This document shows, one piece after another, positions 21,238 through 30,579 of a stretch of DNA of 64,000 nucleotides. The stretch covers positions 445,755 through 509,754 of the forward strand of contig NZ_LR733827.1 of NCBI RefSeq assembly GCF_902506535.1. Reading direction: 5' to 3'. Each line of letters opens with the position of its first letter. Positions within the stretch are counted from its first letter, which is position 1. The DNA comes from Pseudomonas sp. 8Z (lineage in GTDB: Bacteria > Pseudomonadota > Gammaproteobacteria > Pseudomonadales > Pseudomonadaceae). The translations under genes were made by a program, and so were the position numbers. The notes under the pieces are model-generated. The model ran no database searches, had not been told where the DNA came from, and saw only the letters and a list, made by a program, of their open reading frames with translations.

Positions 21238-21807
21238 ATGCGAGGCCGGTTGATCTATCTGATGGGGCCTTCGGGGTCGGGGAAGGACAGTTTGTTGAGT
21301 GCGGCACGAGCGCCGCTCGGGGCTCATGGTTGCCGTTTTTCTCGACGGGTCATCACCCGCAGTGCCGAGTCGGTTGGTGAGGATGCAGTGGGCGTCACCT
21401 TGGCTGACTTCGAGCGGTTGGAGGGGGAGGGTGCTTTTGCTATGAGTTGGCGCGCCAATGGCCTCGCTTACGGGATACCGCGAGAAATCGACGACTGGCT
21501 CGATGCTGGGCATGATGTCCTGATCAACGGTTCGCGTGGGCATCTGACGGCAGTTCGCCAGCGTTATCCTGAGCTGCTTGCTGTGCTCCTGCAGGTTGAT
21601 GAAACGATTTTGCGACAGCGGCTGCTGGCTCGCGGGCGGGAAACGCCTGAGCAGATCGAGCAGCGATTGGCTCGCAGTCGTCGTCTGGCAGTGGAAGACG
21701 ATGAGTCTTTGATCATCTTAGATAACTCCGGTCCCTTATCGCAGACCGCTGCCCGTTTGCTGCAAGTGCTGACGAGGTCTACTGAAGCGCCTGGGATGCC
21801 ATCTTGA
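21238..21807 (+). CDS. phnN: Ribose 1,5-bisphosphate phosphokinase PhnN
   Basis: A 189-residue P-loop kinase. YLMGPSGSGKDSLL is the Walker A motif, and the guanylate-kinase-like fold continues with FSRRVITRSAE, MSWRANGLAYGIP and a lid rich in arginine (RQRLLARGRETPEQIEQRLARS). PhnN phosphorylates ribose 1,5-bisphosphate to PRPP, normally in C–P lyase phosphonate catabolism. No other phn gene is present here, so it may be a stand-alone PRPP salvage enzyme. The ATG at 21238 follows GGAAG. Confidence 0.9.
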   Translation: MRGRLIYLMGPSGSGKDSLLSAARAPLGAHGCRFSRRVITRSAESVGEDAVGVTLADFERLEGEGAFAMSWRANGLAYGIPREIDDWLDAGHDVLINGSRGHLTAVRQRYPELLAVLLQVDETILRQRLLARGRETPEQIEQRLARSRRLAVEDDESLIILDNSGPLSQTAARLLQVLTRSTEAPGMPS

Positions 21808-21844
21808 CTGCTGGCTGGAACGCCCTATCAGGGGCGGCGTGGCT

Positions 21845-22312
21845 TTATTCCAGTGGTAATTCGGTGGTGCGTTTGACCTCGCTCATGGCGATATGCGAGT
21901 GCGCTTCGTGCACGTGTGGGCGCTGTAGCAGGTGATCGCGTAGAAAACGCTCGTAGTCGGCGATGTCTTTGGCCACCACTTTAAGCAGATAGTCCGAGCC
22001 GCCGGCCATGCTGTAGCACTCCAGCACCTGCGGGTAGCCGACCACGGCTTGCTCGAACTCGTCCAGATTGCCGCGGCCATGGGCCGACAGTTTGATATCG
22101 ACGAATACGGTGATGCCAAAGCCCAGGCGCTTGGGGTTGAGCAGGGCGACCTTGCGTTCGATCAGTCCTTCTTCCTGCATGCGATGAATGCGCCGCCAGC
22201 AGGGTGACTGTGATAGCTCGACCTTCTCTGCTACCTCGGCGGCGGAGAGGTCGGCATTGTGCTGCAACAGGCGAAGAATACGGCGATCGATGGGGCTGAG
22301 CTTGTCTTGCAT
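21845..22312 (-). CDS. Lrp/AsnC family regulator
   Basis: A 155-residue protein with an N-terminal helix-turn-helix (LSPIDRRILRLLQHNADLSAAEVAEKVELSQSPCWRRIHRMQEEGLIERKVALLNP) and a C-terminal RAM effector domain (VVGYPQVLECYSMAGGSDYLLKV). MQDKLS at 22312 is the usual start; an in-frame extension would add an untypical leader. It is divergent from the indolepyruvate oxidoreductase gene, which it probably regulates in response to an amino acid, as in other Lrp–IOR pairs. Confidence 0.88.
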   Translation of the reverse strand: MQDKLSPIDRRILRLLQHNADLSAAEVAEKVELSQSPCWRRIHRMQEEGLIERKVALLNPKRLGFGITVFVDIKLSAHGRGNLDEFEQAVVGYPQVLECYSMAGGSDYLLKVVAKDIADYERFLRDHLLQRPHVHEAHSHIAMSEVKRTTELPLE

Positions 22313-22508
22313 GTCTGTTCCCCTTTTCTTGTGATTATTGGAAGCATCATGCGAAGTATTGTGGGTGCACTGCGAAAATAGAAAGAAAAAAGCCAAATTC
22401 TGCGCTCATGCTTAAAGCCAGTCTGTTGCGGCGATCCTGTGACTAGACTGATGAGGCGTACCTACCGTCGCGCCTCTCGTGCTCGCATAACAATAAAAGG
22501 AGCGCTCC

Positions 22509-25500
22509 ATGTCACTGGCCGAAATCCGTCTGGATGACAAATACCGCCTCGCCACGGGGCAGCTCTACCTGACCGGTACTCAGGCGCTGACCCGTCTGCC
22601 CATGCTGCAGAAGCAGCGGGACGCCGCCTACGGCCTCAACACTGCCTGCTTCATTTCCGGCTATCGCGGCTCGCCCCTGGGCGGCCTGGACAAGAGCCTG
22701 TGGGACGCGCGCGAGTACCTGAAGGAAAATCACATCCACTTCCAGCCCGGTGTCAACGAGGAGCTGGGCGCCACCGCCGTGTGGGGCAGCCAGCAGGCCA
22801 ACCTGTTCCCCGGCGCGCGCTACGACGGCGTGTTCGCCATGTGGTACGGCAAGGGGCCGGGCGTGGATCGCAGTGGTGATGTGTTCAAGCACGGCAACTC
22901 GGCTGGCGTTTCCAAGCATGGCGGCGTGCTGCTGCTGGCTGGAGACGACCACGGCTGTAAGTCCTCGACCATCGCTCATCAGAGCGAGCATGCCTTTATC
23001 GCAGCGTCGATTCCGGTGCTCAATCCGGCCAATGTCCAGGAAATTCTCGACTACGGCATCATCGGCTGGGCACTGTCGCGCTACAGCGGCTGTTGGGTGG
23101 CGCTCAAGACCATCGCGGAAAACGTCGATTCCTCTGCCGTGGCGGATGTCGACCCGTTGCGTATTCAGGTGGCGATTCCCACAGATTTTCAGCTCCCCGA
23201 AGACGGCGTGCATATCCGCTGGCCCGATCCGCCCCTGGCCCAGGAAAAGCGCCTCAACGTCTACAAGATCTATGCCGCGCGCGCCTTTGCCTTGGCCAAC
23301 GGCCTCAATCAGGTCAAGCTCGATTCGCCCAATCCGCGTTTGGGCATCATCACCACCGGCAAGTCCTATCTGGATGTTCGCCAAGCCCTGGATGATCTCG
23401 GTCTAGACGAAGCGCTGTGTGCCCAGGTCGGCCTACGTGTGCTCAAAGTTGGCATGAGTTGGCCGCTGGAGCCGGTATCGGTGCACCGTTTTGCTGAAGG
23501 CCTGGACGAGATTCTGGTGGTGGAGGAAAAGCGCAGCGTGATCGAGGATCAGCTCACCGGCCAGCTCTATAACTGGCCGGTAGGCAAGCGCCCGCGTGTG
23601 GTCGGTGAGTTCGATGAGCAGGGTAATTCCCTGTTGCCGAATCTGGGGGAGCTGACGCCAGCAATGATCGCTCGGGTGATCGCCAAGCGCCTGGCGCCGA
23701 TCTACAGCAGCCCGACCATCGAGGAGCGCCTGGCCTTCCTCGATGCCAAGGAAAAGGCCCTGGCCGCGCCCAAACACAAGACCGCGCGCACCCCGCATTT
23801 CTGCTCCGGCTGCCCGCACAACAGTTCGACCAAGGTGCCCGAGGGCAGTCGTGCCCTTGGCGGTATTGGCTGTCACTACATGACCCAGTGGATGGGGCGT
23901 AGCACTGACACCTTCACCCAGATGGGCGGTGAGGGCGCCACCTGGATTGGCCAGGCGCCCTTCACCGACACCCCGCACATTTTCCAGAACCTCGGTGACG
24001 GCACCTACTTTCACTCCGGCCACCTGGCTCTGCGCGCGGCGGTAGCCGCTGGCGTCAGCATCACCTACAAGATTCTCTACAACGACGCGGTTGCCATGAC
24101 TGGCGGCCAGCCGATCGATGGCGAGCTGCGCATCGACCAGCTCAGCCAGCAAGTGCATGCCGAGGGCGTCAAGCGCATCGCCCTGGTCAGCGACGAGCCG
24201 GACAAGTACCCGAGCCGCGCCACCTTCGCGCCGGGGGTGACCTTTCATCATCGCCGCGAGCTGGACGCCGTGCAGCGCGAGTTGCGCGAGGTCAAAGGCG
24301 TATCGGTGATCCTCTACGACCAGACCTGCGCCACCGAGAAGCGTCGTCGGCGCAAGCGTGGCAAGTTGCTCGACCCGGCCAAGCGCGCCTTCATCAACCC
24401 GGCGGTTTGCGAGGGCTGCGGTGACTGCAGCGTGAAATCCAACTGCCTGTCGGTGCTGCCGCTGGAAACCGAGTTGGGGCGCAAACGAGAGATCGACCAG
24501 AGCGCCTGCAACAAGGACTTCAGTTGCCTGGAAGGCTTCTGTCCGAGCTTCGTCACTGTGCACGGTGGCAGCCTGCGCAAGCCTGAGGCCGTGGGCCAGG
24601 GCGCTTTGTTCATTGCCTTGCCGCAGCCACAACAACCGACGTTGAGCCGCCCTTGGAACATTCTTCTACCCGGTGTTGGCGGCAGTGGCGTAACCACCGT
24701 TGGCGCCTTGCTGGGCATGGCTGCGCATATAGAGGGCAAAGGCTGTACCGTGCTCGATCAGGCTGGGTTGGCGCAGAAATTCGGCCCGGTGATCAGCCAC
24801 ATCCGTATCGCCGAGCGGCAAAGCGACATCTTCGCGGTGCGAATCGCCGCTGGCGAGGCTGACCTGTTGCTGGGTTGTGATCTGGTCGTTGCATCGAGCG
24901 AGGATTCATTGGCCAAACTCAACGACAAGATCGCCCACGCCGTGATCAATAGCCACGAAACGCCTACCGCTGAATTTACCCGTAACCCGGATGCTCAAGT
25001 GCCCGGCGCCGCTATGCGCGAGGCGCTCAGTGAAGCGGTGGGCGAGGGCAAGATTCATTTCGTCGATGCCACGCGCCTGGCCACCCGGCTGCTTGGTGAC
25101 AGCATCGCCAGCAACCTGTTCATGCTCGGTTATGCCTATCAGAAGGGATGGGTACCGGTGTCCGCTGAGGCCATCGACAAGGCCATCGAACTCAACAGCG
25201 TGGCGGTCGCCTTCAACCAGCAGGCTTTTCTTTGGGGGCGTCGTGCCGCGCATGACCTGGCCGCAGTGGAAAGGCTCACCGCGCCCACGGTGGTCGAGGC
25301 GCCGCATTGCCAGACGCTGGAGGAGATCATCGAAGATCGTGCCCAGCGCCTGAGCGCTTACCAGAACGCCGCCTATGCCGAGCGTTACCGCGAGCTGGTC
25401 GAGCGTGTGCGCAAGGCCGATACCGATGCCGAGCAGCGCTTGAGCAAAGCCGTGGCGCGTTACTACTACAAGTTGCTGGCCTACAAGGACGAGTACGAAG

Positions 25501-25976
25501 TGGCGCGGCTGTACAGCGAAGGCACGTTCCGCAAGCAGCTAGAGGCGCAGTTCGAAGGTAATTACCGCCTGCAGTTTCACTTGGCGCCGAGTTGGCTGAG
25601 CAAGCCGGATGCGCTTACTGGCGAGCCGCGCAAGCGCAGTTTTGGTCCCTGGATGCTCAAAGCCTTCGGCGTGCTGGCGCGTCTGCGCTTTCTGCGTGGC
25701 ACGCCGCTGGATGTGTTCGGCTACAGTGCTGAGCGGCGCCTGGATCACACGCTGATCGAGTGCTATGAGGCGGATCTGGTCTACCTGCTGGATGAACTCA
25801 AGCCCGGTAACTACCAGGCCGCGCTGGCATTGGCTGAGCTGCCTGAGCACATACGGGGTTATGGTCATGTGCGTGAAGCTGCTGCACGTCAGGCGCGCGA
25901 GCAGGCCGAGCAGCTCAAAGCGCGCGTGCGCGTTAGCGAGATTGAGGCGGTGAAGCTGTTCGAGCCGACCGCTTGA
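22509..25976 (+). CDS. Indolepyruvate ferredoxin oxidoreductase (fused, aerobic type)
   Basis: An 1155-residue 2-oxoacid:acceptor oxidoreductase in which the thiamine-diphosphate alpha subunit and the gamma/beta subunit are fused. It oxidatively decarboxylates aryl pyruvates from aromatic amino acids to acyl-CoA. ISGYRGSPLGGLD is the N-terminal pyrimidine-binding region, FCSGCPHNSSTKVPEGSRALGGIGCHYM the cysteine/ThDP region, CEGCGDCSVKSNCLSV a cysteine cluster for an Fe–S centre, and LLPGVGGSGVTTVGALLGMAAH the gamma-type domain. AAGGAGCGC precedes the ATG. It is divergent from the Lrp gene. Confidence 0.9.
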   Translation: MSLAEIRLDDKYRLATGQLYLTGTQALTRLPMLQKQRDAAYGLNTACFISGYRGSPLGGLDKSLWDAREYLKENHIHFQPGVNEELGATAVWGSQQANLFPGARYDGVFAMWYGKGPGVDRSGDVFKHGNSAGVSKHGGVLLLAGDDHGCKSSTIAHQSEHAFIAASIPVLNPANVQEILDYGIIGWALSRYSGCWVALKTIAENVDSSAVADVDPLRIQVAIPTDFQLPEDGVHIRWPDPPLAQEKRLNVYKIYAARAFALANGLNQVKLDSPNPRLGIITTGKSYLDVRQALDDLGLDEALCAQVGLRVLKVGMSWPLEPVSVHRFAEGLDEILVVEEKRSVIEDQLTGQLYNWPVGKRPRVVGEFDEQGNSLLPNLGELTPAMIARVIAKRLAPIYSSPTIEERLAFLDAKEKALAAPKHKTARTPHFCSGCPHNSSTKVPEGSRALGGIGCHYMTQWMGRSTDTFTQMGGEGATWIGQAPFTDTPHIFQNLGDGTYFHSGHLALRAAVAAGVSITYKILYNDAVAMTGGQPIDGELRIDQLSQQVHAEGVKRIALVSDEPDKYPSRATFAPGVTFHHRRELDAVQRELREVKGVSVILYDQTCATEKRRRRKRGKLLDPAKRAFINPAVCEGCGDCSVKSNCLSVLPLETELGRKREIDQSACNKDFSCLEGFCPSFVTVHGGSLRKPEAVGQGALFIALPQPQQPTLSRPWNILLPGVGGSGVTTVGALLGMAAHIEGKGCTVLDQAGLAQKFGPVISHIRIAERQSDIFAVRIAAGEADLLLGCDLVVASSEDSLAKLNDKIAHAVINSHETPTAEFTRNPDAQVPGAAMREALSEAVGEGKIHFVDATRLATRLLGDSIASNLFMLGYAYQKGWVPVSAEAIDKAIELNSVAVAFNQQAFLWGRRAAHDLAAVERLTAPTVVEAPHCQTLEEIIEDRAQRLSAYQNAAYAERYRELVERVRKADTDAEQRLSKAVARYYYKLLAYKDEYEVARLYSEGTFRKQLEAQFEGNYRLQFHLAPSWLSKPDALTGEPRKRSFGPWMLKAFGVLARLRFLRGTPLDVFGYSAERRLDHTLIECYEADLVYLLDELKPGNYQAALALAELPEHIRGYGHVREAAARQAREQAEQLKARVRVSEIEAVKLFEPTA

Positions 25977-26007
25977 GTATGAAGAAAGGTAAGCGCGACA
26001 CAGCGGC

Positions 26008-26036
26008 ATGACAAACCGCTGCAACGCCGCTAAGAT
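26008..26036 (+). promoter_or_regulatory. Promoter for tRNA-Arg(CCU)
   Basis: ATGACA and TAAGAT are 17 bp apart and are followed by a GC-rich discriminator (GCCGCCCGG), 29 bp before the tRNA. Confidence 0.5.
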
Positions 26037-26064
26037 GCCGCCCGGTCGTTGCAATAACGGCCGT

Positions 26065-26139
26065 GTCCCCTTAGTTCAACGGATAGAATAAGCCCCTCCT
26101 AAGGGCTAGATGCTGGTTCGATTCCAGCAGGGGACGCCA
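26065..26139 (+). tRNA. tRNA-Arg (anticodon CCU)
   Basis: A 75-nt cloverleaf with acceptor stem GTCCCCT/AGGGGAC, anticodon loop CTCCTAA (CCT), T-arm GGTTCGATTCC and encoded CCA. This tRNA is a frequent integration site in Pseudomonas, and the siderophore locus starts directly after it. Confidence 0.95.
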
Positions 26140-26153
26140 TCGACTCAGTAACG

Positions 26154-26187
26154 AAAAAGCCGACTATCTCAGTCGGCTTTTTGTTTT
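26154..26187 (+). terminator. Terminator after tRNA-Arg(CCU)
   Basis: AAAAGCCGACT and AGTCGGCTTTTT form a strong hairpin with a T-run. Confidence 0.88.
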
Positions 26188-26201
26188 TACAACAGTAGAA
26201 A

Positions 26202-26221
26202 GGCGCTCCGCCCGGAGCGCC
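26202..26221 (-). terminator. Terminator of the TonB receptor gene
   Basis: GGCGCTCCG and GGAGCGCC form a perfect stem just beyond the receptor stop on the minus strand, followed there by TTTCTAC. Confidence 0.55.
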
Positions 26222-26227
26222 ACTGGC

Positions 26228-28456
26228 TTACCAGTTGAAGTTCACCGAAGTGAGCATGGTGCGCTCGTCGCCGTAGCGGCAGATGGCGAATTCGCAGTAG
26301 GTGTACTGCTTGTTGGTGAGATTGTTGGCGTTAAGCGTTACTGACCAATTTTCGTCGATCTGGTAACGGGCCATGGCATCGAACAAGGTATAGGCTGGCA
26401 TGGCAGAATCTATCCCTGATGCCTGGGTCGTGCCTTTGTAGCGCGCGCCTGCGCCCACGGTCAGTTGCGGAATGCCCCAGTTGACGAAGGCGTAGCTGGC
26501 CCACAGGGCGGCCTGGTGGTAAGGCGTGTCTTCGCTGCGTTGACCGACTTCTGTGGCAATGGCGCTTTTAGTGATGCGGGCATCGGTATAAGCGTAGGAC
26601 GCAATGAGGCTAAGAGCATCGGTCACATCCGCTTTGGCTTCCAGCTCCAGGCCGCGGGAGCGTACTTCACCTGTTTGTCGGTAGCTAAGATCGCTCGGAT
26701 CCTGCTTCAGAACATTCTCTTGCGTCAATTCATAGATAGCAGCGCTAAGCAGCAGGTTGCTGTCCTTGGGCTGATAGCGCACACCGATTTCGTATTGCTT
26801 GCCTTCTGTGGGGTCGAAAGTCTGCCCCGTGACTTCTGCGACAGAGACGGGGAAGAACGACTCGCTATAGCTGATATAGGGCGCCAGACCATTGTCCGCC
26901 AGGTAGACCAGGCCTGCACGATAGGTGGTGGCTTCGTCATCCTGACTGGCTTTGTCATCGTTGCGATGCGCCGCTTGTTGCTGATCGGCCCAGTCGTGGC
27001 GACCGCCCAGCAGCAGGATCCATTTATCATCGAATTTGATTTGATCCTGCAGATACACGCCTTTTTGTAGCGTGTCGAGCTGCGAGCCGCGATCCGCTGC
27101 GCGGTTTCTGTTGACCACGATAGGCTGGCCATAGTTGTAACGGGTTAGATCCAGATCCATGCTGCGGTTGGTAGCGCGGAAGTTGTGCGAATCGTAGGAG
27201 GTGTCATAGCCGTCGAAACCAACCAGTACCGTGTGCTCGACGCTGCCAAGCTGCCACTTCGACTCGATATTGGTATCGCTGGCCCATGTGCGTGCGCGTT
27301 CGCGGCGGTCACTATATTGCCTTTGCAAAATACCTGTCGTGGCAGCCTGGTTGATTACTGCAGCTGTTGTAGCGGCGTTGCCGGTTCTGACCTGGAGGTA
27401 GTTCCACTTCACATCCGATTCGGAATACCGCAGCTTGTGGTTGAGCGTGAAGTTCTCGTTGAAGTGGTGTTGAAACTCGTAGCCCAGTGCCGACATCTCG
27501 CCGTTCATATCGTCGTAATCAGGCTCGCCGATGAAATCGTGGCGGCCGATCTTGAAGCCGCTGTCACCGACACCCTTGACCAACTGATAAGGCAGGGGAG
27601 CGGAGAAGCGCGTATCGGTCTTCTGGTAGAAGGACAGCAGGGTCAGCGAGGTGTCTTCGTTGGGGCGCCAGGTCAGCGCCGGTGCGATGTAGAACTTGTC
27701 GTCGTTGATGTAATCCTGCTGGGTGTCGCTGTCGCGGCTAAGCAGGGTCAGGCGATAGCTCAGGGTATCGCTGCCGGCCAACGGGCCACTGAAGTCGGCG
27801 GAGAGTTGCTTACGATCATGTGAGCCGACCTGCATGTTCAGCTCATGGAAGGGCGTTTCGGTTGGTCGCTTGCTGACACCGTTGATCATGCCGCCCGGCG
27901 AGAGCTGGCCGTAGAGCACCGAAGCAGCACCGCGAATGACCTCGACGCGCTCCAGGCCGTAAGGCTCTTGCACGCCATCGTAGGAGTTGTTCTGCAGGCG
28001 CAGGCCGTCGCGCAGCGAGCCGCCGGTGCCGGATTCGACGTCGAAGCCGCGAATGCGGAAACGGTCGGCGGTACGGTTGAAGCTAGTCGGCTGACTTGTT
28101 ATGCCAGGGGTATAGCTCAGCGCCTGGGACAGGGTTTCGGCCTGACGGTCGCGCAGCTCGTCACTGGTGACGATGGACAATGACTGCGGCGTTTCGGTGA
28201 TCGGCGTGTTGGTCTTGGTGGCGCTCATGTTGCGCTTGGCGACATACCCGGTCACATGCTCGGTAGGTTGCTCCACGACTTGGCCGGTGACGTTGATTTC
28301 GCCAATTTCCACAGGGTCTAGCGTATTTGCCTGGGTGGCCTCTGCGGCAGCCAGGTGGCCAGAGCTGAGGCTGGCGATGGCTAGAGTGAGAGCGGTAAGG
28401 CTGAAGGCGGGGCGGCGAAAGTCGTATTCCGGGCGTTTCTGCGTGTCATGGCGCAT
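26228..28456 (-). CDS. TonB-dependent siderophore receptor
   Basis: A 742-residue outer-membrane receptor. A signal peptide (LTALTLAIASLSSGHLAAAEA) precedes the plug domain, in which ITETPQSLSIVTSDELRDRQAETLSQALSYTPGI, FRIRGFDVE and YGLERVEVIRGAASVLYGQLSPGGMINGVSKRP are the standard FhuA/FpvA-type landmarks. The 22-strand barrel ends with ...MLTSVNFNW, the aromatic C-terminal Bam signal. The region before the plug is short, so there is no FecA/FpvA-type signalling domain. It is divergent from the fec-like uptake genes and most likely imports the ferric form of the peptide made by the neighbouring NRPS genes. A Fur-like site lies 120 bp upstream. Confidence 0.92.
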   Translation of the reverse strand: MRHDTQKRPEYDFRRPAFSLTALTLAIASLSSGHLAAAEATQANTLDPVEIGEINVTGQVVEQPTEHVTGYVAKRNMSATKTNTPITETPQSLSIVTSDELRDRQAETLSQALSYTPGITSQPTSFNRTADRFRIRGFDVESGTGGSLRDGLRLQNNSYDGVQEPYGLERVEVIRGAASVLYGQLSPGGMINGVSKRPTETPFHELNMQVGSHDRKQLSADFSGPLAGSDTLSYRLTLLSRDSDTQQDYINDDKFYIAPALTWRPNEDTSLTLLSFYQKTDTRFSAPLPYQLVKGVGDSGFKIGRHDFIGEPDYDDMNGEMSALGYEFQHHFNENFTLNHKLRYSESDVKWNYLQVRTGNAATTAAVINQAATTGILQRQYSDRRERARTWASDTNIESKWQLGSVEHTVLVGFDGYDTSYDSHNFRATNRSMDLDLTRYNYGQPIVVNRNRAADRGSQLDTLQKGVYLQDQIKFDDKWILLLGGRHDWADQQQAAHRNDDKASQDDEATTYRAGLVYLADNGLAPYISYSESFFPVSVAEVTGQTFDPTEGKQYEIGVRYQPKDSNLLLSAAIYELTQENVLKQDPSDLSYRQTGEVRSRGLELEAKADVTDALSLIASYAYTDARITKSAIATEVGQRSEDTPYHQAALWASYAFVNWGIPQLTVGAGARYKGTTQASGIDSAMPAYTLFDAMARYQIDENWSVTLNANNLTNKQYTYCEFAICRYGDERTMLTSVNFNW

Positions 28457-28575
28457 GGCGTGACGAGTCCTGTTGTCTTTCGATGTGTGTCTGCGCGAGG
28501 CCGAGGATATTCTGGCGATCCATCATGCCGGAGCGCTGGTGGCAGCCTACTATGGCGGAACGCACTCTACATCTA

Positions 28576-28591
28576 AATGAGAAAGATTTGT
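28576..28591 (-). promoter_or_regulatory. Candidate Fur box upstream of the TonB receptor
   Basis: AATGAGAAAGATTTGT matches about 11 of 16 positions of the Pseudomonas-type Fur site AATGAGAATCATTCTC. It lies in an AT-rich patch that probably holds the receptor promoter. Confidence 0.4.
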
Positions 28592-28618
28592 ACTAATTCA
28601 CAATTTATTGTCTTCACT

Positions 28619-28650
28619 AGGCTATTGCTGCAAGCTACGCGCAATAGCCT
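28619..28650. promoter_or_regulatory. Inverted repeat in the receptor/ABC intergenic region
   Basis: AGGCTATTGC and GCAATAGCCT are perfectly complementary 10-mers separated by 12 bp. There is no T-tract on the plus strand. It could be an operator for a dimeric regulator or a leader hairpin of the ABC transcript. Confidence 0.4.
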
Positions 28651-28792
28651 GGGGCTGGGAGGATGCTGGTTTGAGGCGTCTCCCAATGTCGATGAGCCGG
28701 GCGTGTTTGCCGTGATGAATCCGCAAGCCCATGAGCCTGCTCGGTGTTAAGCCGGACGGGCGCGGCTGTGCTTCGAATTTGAGTGTGTGTGC

Positions 28793-29599
28793 ATGTTGAA
28801 AGCGACGCGACTTCAGCTCCAGTTTGCTGAGCTGAAGGTGCTGGATGACATCAGCCTGACGATTCCCGAGGGCTGCTTTACTGCGCTGCTTGGTGCCAAT
28901 GGCTGTGGCAAGACCACCTTGCTCAATGTATTGGCGCGTATGCAGCGTCCGGCCAGTGGTGAGGTGCTGCTCGAAGGCAAAGCGCATGCGCAGTTCTCGC
29001 GGCGCGAGCTGGCCAGGCGTGTGGCGCTGTTACCCCAGCGTACTTCTTCGCCTGCGGGTATCACTGTGCGTGAGCTGGTCATGCAAGGGCGTTATCCCTG
29101 GCAGACCTGGTGGCAGCAATGGAGCGAAAAGGATCAGCAGGCTGTGGATCGCGCTGTGGAGTTGGCCGATATCACGCAGTTGCTCGATCGCACCTTGTCC
29201 ACGCTTTCCGGTGGCCAGTTACAGCGTTGCTGGATCGCCATGACGCTGGCGCAGGACACGCCGGTGATTCTGCTCGATGAGCCCACCACCTTTCTCGATA
29301 TCGCCCACCAGATCGCCTTGCTGGAGTTGTTGGCAGGGTTGCGTGATCAGGGCCGTACCATCGTTGCCGTGCTGCATGACCTGAATCAGGCCGCGCGTTA
29401 TGCCGACAATCTGGTGATGCTGCGCCAGGGCAAGGTGCACGCACAGGGCGCGCCGACGGAGGTGTTCACGCCTGCCAACCTCAAGGCCGTATTCGATCTG
29501 GATGCTCATATCATTACCGATCCGCACTCGGGGGATCTGTTATGTGTACCGGCTTCGTCGACTCGCGCTCGCGCCGCTGACTGCCAGGTAAGCCCGTGA
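28793..29599 (+). CDS. Ferric-siderophore ABC transporter ATP-binding protein (FecE/FepC-like)
   Basis: A 268-residue ATPase. Walker A is LLGANGCGKTTLLNVL, the signature is STLSGGQLQRCWIAM, Walker B is PVILLDEPTTFLDIAHQ and the switch histidine lies in VAVLHDLNQAARYAD; the TFLD D-loop and HDLNQAARY are typical of FecE/FepC proteins. It energises import of a ferric siderophore across the inner membrane together with the two permeases downstream. No good Shine–Dalgarno is present before the ATG at 28793. Its stop overlaps the first permease start, so the genes form an operon. Confidence 0.92.
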   Translation: MLKATRLQLQFAELKVLDDISLTIPEGCFTALLGANGCGKTTLLNVLARMQRPASGEVLLEGKAHAQFSRRELARRVALLPQRTSSPAGITVRELVMQGRYPWQTWWQQWSEKDQQAVDRAVELADITQLLDRTLSTLSGGQLQRCWIAMTLAQDTPVILLDEPTTFLDIAHQIALLELLAGLRDQGRTIVAVLHDLNQAARYADNLVMLRQGKVHAQGAPTEVFTPANLKAVFDLDAHIITDPHSGDLLCVPASSTRARAADCQVSP

Positions 29600-30579
29600 C
29601 GCGTACGTGGAGTTGGCCTGTCTGGCTGTTGATACTGCTTGCCATTGCCCTGGCGTCGACGCTGCATTTGGCGGTCGGTGCCAAGTCGATCCCGTGGAGC
29701 GATGTCTGGCAGGCGCTGGTTGCCTATGATCCGGGCAATACCGACCACAGCGTGATTCAAGGTTCACGTCTGCCGCGTCTGTGGGTGGCCATGGTGGTGG
29801 GCGCCTGTCTGGGGTTGGCCGGTGCGGTGATGCAGGCGGTGGGCGACAACCCGCTTGCTGATCCAGGAATCTTAGGCGTCAACAGCGGTGCGGCGCTGTT
29901 CGTCGTGGTCGGGCTGTTGGTGCTGCCCGGCAATGACATGAGCATGATTCCTCTGTTCGCCTTCAGTGGTGCGTTGGTGGCGGCGCTGGGCGTCATGCTG
30001 TTGGCGGGGCGTACGCCCAACCCGGTGCGCTTGACGCTGTCCGGCGCGATGATGGCGGCGCTGTTCGGCGCAATTACGGCAATCCTGCTGCTTCTGGATC
30101 AGCAGGGACTCGACAGTCTGCGCCGCTGGCTGACCGGTTCTTTGGGCATCACGGGGGGCAACTTGCCGAGTTGGCTCTGGCCTTATGCGTTGGCCGGTGC
30201 GCTGTTTTGCCTGATCAATGTGCGGGCGCTCAATACCTATCGTCTGGGGGCGCAGGTCGCCGCGAGTATGGGCGTCAATCTGCTGCGCATGCGTTTGCTG
30301 AGCCTGGCAGCGGTGGTGCTGTTGTCCGGCTGTGCCGTTGCGCTGGCCGGGCCTATCGGCTTCGTCGGTTTGGTGGTGCCACATGCGGCGCGGCTGTTGG
30401 TGGGGCACGATTTGCGTCGTTTGCTGCTGGCTGCTCCGCTGCTGGGGGCCTTGCTGCTGATTTTGGCCGATGTGGTGGCGCGAACGCTGGTCAGCCCATA
30501 CGAACTCAATACCGGCATCGTAACGGCTTTGATCGGTGGCCCGGTGTTTGTCGTTCTGGTGTTGAGGAAGGTGAAATGA
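29596..30579 (+). CDS. FecCD-family iron-siderophore permease, subunit 1
   Basis: A 327-residue inner-membrane permease of the BtuC/FecCD family with about nine to ten helices. Family landmarks are GSRLPRLWVAMVVGACLGLAGAVMQAVGDNPLADPGILGVNSGAALFVV near the N-terminus and GPIGFVGLVVPHAARLLVGHDLRRLLLAAPLLGALLLILADVVART near the C-terminus. It overlaps the ATPase gene by four bases upstream and the second permease by four bases downstream. It pairs with subunit 2 to make a heterodimeric channel. Confidence 0.92.
   Translation: MTRTWSWPVWLLILLAIALASTLHLAVGAKSIPWSDVWQALVAYDPGNTDHSVIQGSRLPRLWVAMVVGACLGLAGAVMQAVGDNPLADPGILGVNSGAALFVVVGLLVLPGNDMSMIPLFAFSGALVAALGVMLLAGRTPNPVRLTLSGAMMAALFGAITAILLLLDQQGLDSLRRWLTGSLGITGGNLPSWLWPYALAGALFCLINVRALNTYRLGAQVAASMGVNLLRMRLLSLAAVVLLSGCAVALAGPIGFVGLVVPHAARLLVGHDLRRLLLAAPLLGALLLILADVVARTLVSPYELNTGIVTALIGGPVFVVLVLRKVK

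Larger units (their letters stand above)
28457..28792. other. Divergent intergenic region receptor / Fec-type ABC
   Basis: This 336-bp gap carries a Fur-box-like sequence at 28576 and a 10-bp inverted repeat at 28619–28650. The GC-rich stretch from 28650 to 28780 shows no gene; short frames there lack coding features. Confidence 0.4.

Noticed and set aside
30171..30575. Extended N-terminus for the second FecCD permease
   Set aside because: The frame is open, but it overlaps the first permease by 400 bp. The ATG at 30576 has a ribosome site and gives the family length.
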